From the NCBI GenBank assembly GCA_963805705.1, contig CAWDVH010000005.1, forward strand, positions 930,001 to 994,000: a stretch of DNA of 64,000 nucleotides, written 5' to 3'. Positions 1-7,300 of the stretch are shown here, one piece after another; position 1 is the first letter of the stretch; every line of letters begins with the position of its first letter. The translations under genes and the position numbers were made by a program. The notes under the pieces are model-generated. The model made no database searches, was not told the origin of the DNA, and was given only the letters and a program-made list of their open reading frames with translations. The DNA is from CAWDVH01 sp963805705. GTDB lineage: Bacteria; Actinomycetota; Actinomycetes; Streptosporangiales; Streptosporangiaceae.

Positions 1-122
1 GACCTGGAGTCGAACGCGTTCGCACGTCCAACGCGTTGTCCAACGCGCCGATGCTCGCGATCAACAGCATGCTTGGCTTCAAGATCATCGAGGTGCGCAC
101 CGAGTGGCATGGCAGACGGTAG
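1..122 (+). CDS. GNAT acetyltransferase, C-terminal fragment (runs off the left edge)
   Basis: Reading from base 3 gives about 39 residues ending in a TAG at 120-122. The segment 'SNAPMLAINSMLGFKIIEV' matches the C-terminal strand-helix-strand of GNAT acetyltransferases (the N-x-x-M-x-x-x-N-x-x-LGF motif that closes the acetyl-CoA site). Such enzymes transfer an acetyl group from acetyl-CoA to an amine; the substrate cannot be told from this tail. The 5' part lies outside the window, so whether the gene is intact is unknown. A short near-repeat (CCAACGCGTTG/CCAACGCGCCG) precedes the motif and may be a small duplication. Confidence 0.6.
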   Translation, partial: PGVERVRTSNALSNAPMLAINSMLGFKIIEVRTEWHGRR

Positions 123-238
123 ACCTGCGCCGTGCCCTGCGTACCTGAACTGTCGGCGGCGCGAGGAGCCGGGCCGGCCGGGCGTGTGCTTTCTGGCCTG
201 ACAAGGGCGCACCAAGGCTGGCAAATGGCCGCTGGTCC

Positions 239-694
239 TCAAGTGCTGCCGAACTTGTCCGTGCTAAGTTCGGCGGAGATAGAATACCTTTTCATTAGCC
301 GAGGTTCCCAGTCGACTGGATACCCGGCTTCGTGAAATATTTCGAGCACCTCTTTCGCGCTAAGCTTACGAATGCCTAGAACATAATGGATTTCTCCGGT
401 GTAGATCTCGCCGGGAGGATGGGCCACTACGAGATTGACGGCCTGCAGCCCGTGCCCCCGAGGATTTACCGTCAGGATTAGCCTGTGCAGGGGATGACGG
501 TACACGAGCTGCCGTATGCGGAGAACGCGAGTCCTCGGAACGGTCCTGGGGCGGAAAAATAGGGAAAGCGGTCGCGCGGCGAACTCTAGCCGGTCGGCCA
601 AAACAGCTATCGTACCCGCTGGCGTGCCCCCGTCTTCCCGCCAATTGGAAAAGTTAAAGCACTCCAGAGAGCCCGACAGTACCGCATAACTCAT
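239..694 (-). CDS. hypothetical protein, 151 aa
   Basis: I do not recognise the family. The product alternates beta-like hydrophobic stretches (TIAVLADRLEF, HRLILTVN, LQAVNLVVAH) and ends in a helical piece (KEVLEIFHEAGYPVDWEPR). This is the look of a small beta-sandwich or PH-like domain, and phrases like 'GTIAVLADRLEF' and 'GIRKLSAKEVLEIF' read as real protein. No signal peptide or membrane segment is visible. It is the last gene on the minus strand of the Rhs-associated segment, about 420 bases beyond a candidate immunity gene, so it could be a further orphan immunity gene. That is inference from position only. Lower GC than the housekeeping genes is consistent with transfer. Confidence 0.5.
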   Translation of the reverse strand: MSYAVLSGSLECFNFSNWREDGGTPAGTIAVLADRLEFAARPLSLFFRPRTVPRTRVLRIRQLVYRHPLHRLILTVNPRGHGLQAVNLVVAHPPGEIYTGEIHYVLGIRKLSAKEVLEIFHEAGYPVDWEPRLMKRYSISAELSTDKFGST

Positions 695-754
695 AACAGG
701 CGCCTATTCCAGACGATTACCGCGAACCTTGCCACGGAAGGAAACTGAGGATTC

Positions 755-778
755 TGGGCCAGATCTTGGGCCAGATCT
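755..778. repeat. 12-bp tandem duplication
   Basis: TGGGCCAGATCT occurs twice in immediate succession (755-766 and 767-778). It lies in non-coding DNA and probably arose by replication slippage. Confidence 0.9.
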
Positions 779-865
779 TGTACAAATTAAAACTTACAGC
801 TGTACGCGTCAACGTATACGTAAAACCTCCGTGAACTTCAGCGCCAGTGAATATAAGAGGTAGAT

Positions 866-902
<37 letters not shown>

Positions 903-1115
903 CGCGAACCCGGTCCATATTTTCTGGCCGCATTGATCCTGGCCGATCGCTATGCCGACTCCAGCGTTCACGAAATCTATGACGCCGCTTCCGCCAACCT
1001 GGCCGAAAGCGCCAAGGCGGCGAAACTACCAATGCGCGATCATTGTTGTTCTGCATTGCCAGGCTTCGGCCTGGGACTCTTTCCACCGAGAACCCGCGAA
1101 CGTCGACGGGGATGT

Positions 1116-1544
1116 TCAGTCACCTTGCCGGAATGACCTGAAACGAGCCTGAAATTCAGATCGTCGTAGTTCGCGTAGACGCTTTTCAATGCCATCATCG
1201 CCCTGAAGAAGAGCTGCGGCGATTTCGGAGATGCGGGTCCTCACAAATTTTATCTGCATCTCCAGTGGGGTAGGTGCAGTCCATGGAACCGTTCCGTCAA
1301 GGTAACTCGCCCAGATCTTTGGCTCGAACCAAATGTCGGCGGAGTCTGATGGTGTTTCACATGGCTGAGCAATGCTGATCATCCAGATCCCACGGTCTCT
1401 TGTTATGCGAATCGAGATAGGGTTCTTCGAAAGGACAATGGATCGGTCACCGAAGCTTTCAAAGCTTCGGTCGGACACGACGTTAAAGCCTTGTTCACTC
1501 AACCACTCGATGAGATCGCTGATCTCGGGTATGTTGTCAGGCAC
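1116..1544 (-). CDS. candidate immunity protein for the orphan Rhs C-terminal toxin, 142 aa
   Basis: GTG start at 1544, overlapping the end of the upstream toxin frame (stop 1537-1539) by 8 bases, so translation is probably coupled. The protein is small, acidic and apparently cytosolic (no signal or membrane segment), opening with 'DNIPEISDLIEWLSEQGF' and containing 'SIRITRDRGIWMISIAQP' and 'WFEPKIWASYLDG'. This architecture and its position directly 3' of an Rhs tip are what is known for polymorphic-toxin immunity genes, which bind and neutralise the cognate toxin. I cannot name its immunity family. The role is inferred from context; that it is a gene is likely. Confidence 0.65.
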   Translation of the reverse strand: MPDNIPEISDLIEWLSEQGFNVVSDRSFESFGDRSIVLSKNPISIRITRDRGIWMISIAQPCETPSDSADIWFEPKIWASYLDGTVPWTAPTPLEMQIKFVRTRISEIAAALLQGDDGIEKRLRELRRSEFQARFRSFRQGD

Positions 1545-2426
1545 AGGCTGCTCCTCCAGCTATATCAGACGACCCGCCTAGGTCAGGTGGCAAAAGCTCA
1601 CCATCCCCGAGGAGGCTGTATCCCTGCGAGCGAAGGTATTCTATTTCCCTCGCAAAGAAGCTACCCTCACGTGCTGCATCAGCATCTTGAGCGAGAACAA
1701 AGGTGTCTCCCCTGGCAATCGCCTCATCTAGGAATTCTCGGTTCATAGCCCATTGTTCTTCATCAGACATCGCATCCCACTCCGCTCTTGGAACGCTGAA
1801 ATAGTTGGCGCCGAGCTCGTTAGCGAGATCCATATACTGTGGAGTCGGCCCGAGGACTGTCGTTCCCGCCGTAGCGGCCGTCGCGTCAGCTGCACCCTCC
1901 ACGCCGCACCCTCTGCAGCAGCACCAGCGGCTGCGTCAGCACCCTCAGCGGCCGCGGCACCTGCTCCTAGGACGATGTCGCCGATACCGGCAGTGACGAC
2001 TGTCACGACTATAACTGCGGTCACGACAGCTGCTCCAATGGCGATGTTTGCGGCGTGGTGCTTTATCCATCCCCACGGACTTAGGCCCAGAGGATCAGTC
2101 GCGTTGACCGGGTCGTCCTCGGTGTAGGCGTACGGTTGGCCTGTTTCGCCCACCAACGGATCGATGCTCAAGAACTGTGCGGTGGCGGGGTCGTAGTACC
2201 GGTTGCGGAGGTAGTAGAAGCCGGTTTCGGTGTCCTGGTACTGCCCGGCGTATAGGAGGGGCGTGGTGGCGGTGCCGGTGTGGCTGGTGGTGTTGCCGTA
2301 GGCGTCGTAGGTGTAGGTGGCAGTGACGGCGCCAGCGGAGCTGGTCAGCAGCCGGGTGGAGCCGAGCTGGTCGTGCAGGAGGTAGGTGGGGGCGCCGGCG
2401 GAGTTGAGAAGTAGCGCTTTGGCCAC
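1537..2426 (-). pseudogene. orphan Rhs C-terminal module (core end plus toxin tip), frameshifted
   Basis: The first part (2426 to about 1905) encodes the end of an Rhs core: YD repeats, 'GFYYLRNRYYDPATAQFLSIDPLVG', the 'DPLGL' boundary and a hydrophobic alanine-valine stretch. The reading then continues in another frame (about 1902 to 1537) as a tip with 'YMDLANELGANYFSVP', 'EEQWAMNREFLDEAIARGD' and 'FFAREIEYLRSQGYSLL'. I recall this pattern from C-terminal domains of other Rhs/polymorphic-toxin proteins but cannot name its fold. The alanine-glycine-rich text flows naturally across the join, so a single indel near 1900-1910 is likely. There is no signal peptide, propeller or YD-repeat body, so it is not a stand-alone secreted protein. 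It looks like a displaced tip that can be recombined onto the full Rhs gene at 4374-9287. Confidence 0.75.
2181..2392. repeat. 212-bp perfect repeat, copy 1 (Rhs core end)
   Basis: I aligned this segment base by base with 5004-5215 and found no difference, with a constant offset of 2823. It encodes the conserved end of the Rhs core on the minus strand. Just outside both ends the sequences diverge, although protein similarity continues for several residues. Confidence 0.95.
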
Positions 2427-2460
2427 GCAAGCGGCGCCACGGCTGAGCCGATCAGCGGCG

Positions 2461-2985
2461 TCAGAACCGGAAGCGAGTCAGGCCGCCCGGCTCCGTCGAC
2501 AAGGTCACGATCGCCGAGCGTGGCTGAATGCGATACACGTTCCACGGCGGTGGTCCTAGCGACGGGGCGTTGAACGGCGCAGTGATGCCCGGCCCGCTGT
2601 CGTCGGGTTCGGCTGGCCAGCCGTTGTCCGCCCACGCCTTCGCAATGCGCGTCAGCGCGCCCGGCTCGGTCACTCGCGCTGCGTCACCCTCGAATACGAC
2701 GTCCGCGCCGCGGACCGACACCGCGATCGAGCACCGGGGATCGCGCGCGACGTTGCGGCCCTTCCGTGTGCCTGCACCCGTCTGGAACCAGAACGTGCCG
2801 TCTCGCCAGAGCGCACCGACCGCAGTCACATGCGGGCTGCCGTCCTCGTTGATGGTCGACAGCCAGGTCGTGCGGGAATTCAACGCGTCCGAGGCTGGCG
2901 CCGACCCCGCGTCGAGCTTCTCCGCAACCGCCGCCCAGTCCACCGGCGGCAACCCATCCGCCTGACCCAGATTAGTGATCTCCAT
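2461..2985 (-). CDS. pyridoxamine 5'-phosphate oxidase family (FMN/F420-binding split barrel) protein
   Basis: A 174-residue single-domain protein. 'TTWLSTINEDGSPHVTAVGALWRDGTFWFQTG' followed by 'RKGRNVARDPRCSIAVS' is the signature of the PPOX-like split-barrel family, in which the barrel strands hold FMN, F420 or heme. Actinobacterial members include F420-dependent reductases; the substrate cannot be read from sequence. The start at 2985 has an AAAGGGG-type ribosome site. It sits between the orphan Rhs tip (35 bases downstream) and non-coding DNA, on the same strand as both Rhs loci. It has no obvious part in toxin biology and is probably a passenger or an original chromosomal gene split from its context. 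Confidence 0.85.
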   Translation of the reverse strand: MEITNLGQADGLPPVDWAAVAEKLDAGSAPASDALNSRTTWLSTINEDGSPHVTAVGALWRDGTFWFQTGAGTRKGRNVARDPRCSIAVSVRGADVVFEGDAARVTEPGALTRIAKAWADNGWPAEPDDSGPGITAPFNAPSLGPPPWNVYRIQPRSAIVTLSTEPGGLTRFRF

Positions 2986-3450
2986 GAGGCACCCCTTTCA
3001 TTGTCCAGCGGACATCCTGGCTATCAGCGTCTCGCAGACAAGACGCGCGACCATCACGAAAGTCATCGCGCATACGCGGCTCACGAGCCCTCCGAGCGCG
3101 CCCGCCTCGCGGGCGAGGGTCGCTGGCCGGTGTCCGGCGCGCGCCGATCAGCCAGCTCTGCTGCTGTTAAGTACATCCCGGCATGGGTCCAGACGAGGGT
3201 ATGCGCGCCGTATCAGAGCCCTTCAGGCGACGTCGTCTGAGGCAAGCCTGGCTGGTTTGGGTGGAGCTGAGGGAATTTGACCCCTAACCCCCTCGATGCG
3301 AACCAAGTCGTCGTTCCTATGACCTCGCTGATGGGCGACATCGGCGCAGGTCAACGAAGGTTTCCTAGTCCGGATGACGTCGTCTGATCGAGCCTGTCAG
3401 CGGCTCGCCGCTCCCATTTCGCTCCCACGCCTGGGCCGCTGGATGGCCTG
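2986..3450. other. intergenic region, no gene recognised
   Basis: About 465 bases without a convincing gene; the open frames are short and rich in Arg, Pro and Ala. It holds a tRNA/tmRNA-3'-end-like stretch (3261-3305) and a 12-bp direct repeat, GACGTCGTCTGA, at 3229-3240 and 3375-3386, flanking that stretch. It may be a degraded integration site. Confidence 0.5.
3261..3305 (-). other. possible 3'-end remnant of a tRNA or tmRNA gene (att-like)
   Basis: Read on the minus strand, this stretch ends in GGGGTCAAATTCCC followed by TCAGCTCCACC. That resembles a T-arm (GGGG-TTCAAAT-CCCC with one base missing) and the acceptor end of tmRNA or some tRNAs, which finish CAGCTCCACCA. No complete tRNA can be folded upstream. 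Mobile elements often leave such 3' ends behind after integrating in tRNA or ssrA genes. This is a resemblance by eye, not a scored match. Confidence 0.35.
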
Positions 3451-4031
3451 CTAGGTGTTGTAGATCTTCTGGAGCTTGATCTCCCAGAGGTCGCCTTCCA
3501 GCTTGCCCCTGCCCATGATCTTGTTGATACGCCAGTATGCCTCGCGGAACGCCGTGATGGCCAGCTGGATCGTGCTGTCCAGCACCTCAGGAGGAAGGTG
3601 CCAGTGCAAGATCGTCGAGCCGTCGGACGTCACCCCCGGTGCCATGAAGTTCATCAGGCCGTAGATCTCACCGTGCGTGACGGCCGAATAGGTGGTAGAT
3701 GTACCCGCCTGGCGCGGACCCGTCAGCACGGCCCGGAGCATGGCCGCCGTCGCCTCGGTGGCCGTGCTGGCCCGCTCGTTCTCGACCGCTGGCTGGTAGC
3801 CGGCGGTCCGCGGTGCGATGTTCAGGTCCGTGATCCGCTTCAGGACCCGGGCCTCCTGCTGGCGCGCGTCGGCGATCTCCTGGGGATAGGGAAGCCGCCG
3901 ACCTGGAACTCCTCGGCGATCTGCACCTGGCCCCAGCGCGCCAGGCGTCCGCAAGTCAGCCACCTTGCCGATGACCAGATTTCCGCTACCACCGCCGACG
4001 TCTTCTGCGGCAAGGTGTCAGTGACTTGCAC
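3451..4031 (-). pseudogene. decayed conserved hypothetical gene
   Basis: Two frames must be joined to give one natural protein. The frame starting at 4031 reads 'LARWGQVQIAEEFQVGGFPIP' and then breaks. The other frame continues 'QEIADARQQEARVLKRITDLN' through 'TYSAVTHGEIYGLMNFMAP' to 'RINKIMGRGKLEGDLWEIK'. The switch lies in a run of four C near 3892-3897 and fits a one-base loss. Upstream, the second frame also shows protein-like text ('GNLVIGKVADL'), so there may be a second indel near 3950. I do not recognise a function. It starts 14 bases inside the end of the immunity gene at 4018-4377, suggesting it was once the next gene of that transcript. Confidence 0.55.
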
Positions 4032-4377
4032 GCTCGATCATCAGACAACCAGCAAGCGCCTGACGGGCGATGCTGGCGTAGATGGCTATCACGTCGTGCT
4101 CGCCATCGAACCCGAACACCTGAATTGACGCGTCACCTAGCTCCTGCAACCGAAGCAGCAGCTCATCGCCTCCCGAAATTGGCTTTCCGGCACGCCGAGC
4201 CGAGGCGAGCTTGAGTTCCATCGATTCCCTCAGGGATCTTGCCGAGGTTGTCCCCGTCTGGAAGCTTTCGCGCGGGTCCGCGAGCACTGCAGTCATGCAA
4301 CGGGCTGGCACCCGATCCGCCGGCTGCATCTCGAGCAGTCGCAGCAAAGCCTCCTTCGACACGTTTCGGACGGTCAT
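4018..4377 (-). CDS. candidate immunity protein for the full-length Rhs toxin, 119 aa
   Basis: The ATG at 4377 overlaps the Rhs stop codon as ATGA, the tightest form of translational coupling and typical of toxin-immunity pairs. The product is soluble with mixed charge: an N-terminal helix (SKEALLRLLEMQP), a central helix-rich segment (RSLRESMELKLASARRAGK) and a C-terminal strand-helix part (QVFGFDGEHDVIAIYASI). It has no signal peptide, as expected for a cytosolic antidote to an ADP-ribosyltransferase-like toxin. I cannot assign it to a named immunity family; the role rests on position and size. Confidence 0.7.
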   Translation of the reverse strand: MTVRNVSKEALLRLLEMQPADRVPARCMTAVLADPRESFQTGTTSARSLRESMELKLASARRAGKPISGGDELLLRLQELGDASIQVFGFDGEHDVIAIYASIARQALAGCLMIERASH

Positions 4378-7300
4378 GGCGCAACCACACCCAGCCCAGA
4401 TATCGGACCCTCGAACAACAACTCACTCTCGTAGTATAGGTCCGGCGACGGGATCGGCGTAATGCCCCGTGCCGCTAGGTCCTCAAGAGTGGTCTGCAGG
4501 ATGACACCGTTCTTGCCCGCGAACCCTTCCGATATAACCCGATCCGTTGAGAACGAGACGAGCCGGCTCGACTCGGTCTCACCGAGATTGTGCAGCAGCG
4601 CATCCGCATTACCGAGCGGATCGCCTGGCTCAGCGACACCTCGCAAGGCCGCCCCATAGGCATGATGCGTCTCCGAAACACCCCTGAAGATCTGCGTTCC
4701 GGCCGAGCCGGTTTCTTCTGCGGCGGAGCCAATGTCGTCGCCGATGGCGTAGATAGTGAGCTCGTCGGTGAAGGGATCGACGTCACCCTGCAGAAAGTCG
4801 GCAAGTATCAGAAGGAAAATGACGCCCGCATTGGAAGAGCCTTCGCAGGCTGCCGATCCCTCGATGTCTTGCAACGACGGCAGCGGTGCCCCTGGAGCTA
4901 TCCCCAGCCCCGTTGGATCGGTGTTATTGAGCGGGTTGTCGCTGGCGTAGGCGAAGGGCGCCTGGGTTTGGGCGACGAGCGGGTCGAGGGTGAGGAACTG
5001 GCTGGTGGCGGGGTCGTAGTACCGGTTGCGGAGGTAGTAGAAGCCGGTTTCGGTGTCCTGGTACTGCCCGGCGTATAGGAGGGGCGTGGTGGCGGTGCCG
5101 GTGTGGCTGGTGGTGTTGCCGTAGGCGTCGTAGGTGTAGGTGGCAGTGACGGCGCCAGCGGAGCTGGTCAGCAGCCGGGTGGAGCCGAGCTGGTCGTGCA
5201 GGAGGTAGGTGGGGGTGCCTGCGGAGCTGATCTGCTCGATGGGAAGGCCGGCGGGGCCGTAGAGGTAGCTGGTGGTGCCGTCGGTGAGCAGCGTGGGGAT
5301 GCTGGTGTTGATGTTCCAGGCGTAGGTGGCGGTGGTGGTGCCGGTGGTTTTGGTGGCGCGCAGGCCGTCGCCGTTGTAGGTGTAGCTGGTGGGGGTGCCG
5401 GCGGGCGGGGTGTAGCTGGTGAGCTGGCTGGCCTGGTTGTAGCCGTAGCTGGTGGTGGCGCTGCTGGTGGTGGCGCTGACGCGGTCGCCGCGGGGGTTGT
5501 AGCTGTAGGTCGTCGCGGCGCCTGTGGCGGGGGTTGAGGCGGTCAGCTGGCTGGCGGTGTCGAACGTCTGGGTGGTGCCGCCGAGGGTGGTGGGGTCGCC
5601 GGCCTTGTCGTAGCTTTCGCTGGTGGTGTTGACGGCGGTGAGCTGGAGCAGCGGGTTGTAGGTGTAGGTCTGGGCGGGAGCGCTGATGGCGGTGCCGGCA
5701 GTGGTGGTGGAGGCGAGCTCGGCGTCTTTGCCGCGGGTGTAGGTGAAGCTGGCCAGGGTGCCGCTGGCGGTGGTGTCGGTGATGGAGGTGACCTGGTCGG
5801 CGGTGTTGAGGCCGGTGGTGGCTGTGATTCCGTTCGGGTAGACGGCGCTGGTGAGGACGTTGTCGCTGTTGTAGCCGAAGGTGGTCTTGCTGGTGTTCCA
5901 GTCGGTGAGGGAGGTCAGGCGCTGGGCGGTGTCGTAGCCGTCGGTGACGTTCTTGCCGTTGGGGTAGGTCACGGTGGTGATGCTGCTGTCGAGGTTGTAG
6001 CCGTAGCTGATGGCCTGGCCGGCGCCGTTGGTGACCTTGGTGAGCCGTCCGTCGTTGTCGTAGGTGTAGGCGGTGCTGCCGGTGGCGTCGGTCATCGAGG
6101 TGCGGTTCCCGGCCGGGTCGTAGCCGTAGCCGGCGGCGTGGGTGGTGCCGTCGGAGTAGCTGACCGCGGTGAGCCGGTTGGCGTTGTTGTAGGTGCTGGT
6201 GGTGACGAGCGCGTCGGGGCTGGTCACGGTGACCAGGTTGCCGTCGGGGTCGTAGGCGGAGCTGGTGAGGCGGCCGAGCGGGTCGGTGACCGAGGTGACC
6301 CGGCCGAGCGGGTCGTAGATGTAGGTGGTGGTGTTCCCGGCCGCGTTGGTGGACGAGGTCTGGTGCTGGTCCAGGTCGTAGGTGTAGGACAGGGTGGTGG
6401 TGTCGGGCCGGGTGACGGAGGTGAGGTCGTCGGCCAGGTCGTAGTGGCTGGTGGTGGTGTTGCCGTCCGGGTCGGTGATGGTCGCGGTGTTCCCGTCGCC
6501 GTCGTAGGTGTAGCTGGTCGTGTGGGTGAGCGGGTCGGTGACCGAGGTGAGGTGTCCTGCCGGGTCGTAGGCGTAGGTGGTGATCTTGCCGAGGGCGTTG
6601 GTGACGGTGGTGCGGTTGCCGTCGGCGTCGTACCGGTAGCTGGTGGCGTGGCCCAGCGGGTCGGTGACCGAGGTGAGGTCGTCGGTCTTGTCGTAGGCGT
6701 AGGTGGTGGTGTTGCCGAGCGGGTCCTTGACGGCGGTGAGCCGCCCGTCGCTGTCGTACCCGTCGGTGGTGATGTTCCCGGCCGGGTCGGTGGTGGTGGC
6801 CAGGTTGTCGGCGGTGTCGTAGGTGTAGCTGGTGGTCTTCAGGTCGGGGTTGGTGGCGGTCTTGACCTGCCCGTCGGGGAAGTAGGTGTAGCTGGCCTGG
6901 TCTCCGGCGGGGTCGGTGACCGAGGACAGCAGCCCGGCGGTCGTGTAGGCGCTGGTGGTGATGTTGCCGCGCCCGTCGGTGTGGGTGAGGACCTCGTTCA
7001 TGCTGTTGTAGGTCCAGGTCTGGGTGTAGTACAGCGGCGCCGGGTCTGTCTTGGACAGCATGTTCCCGTGCGCGTCGTAGGTCATGGTGGTGACGTTGCC
7101 GAGCGGGTCAGTGACCTGGGTCAGGTCCAGGTTGCTGTCGTAGCCGTAGTACGTGACCCCGCCGAGCGGGCTGGTCTGGCGGAGCAGCACGTTCGCGTTG
7201 TAGACGTCGGTGATCACCCCGCCATCCGGCTGCGTAGTGGTCGCGGTCTGGGTAGCGGCGTTCCACCCGAACGTGGTGATCTTCCCGTCGGCGTTGGTCT

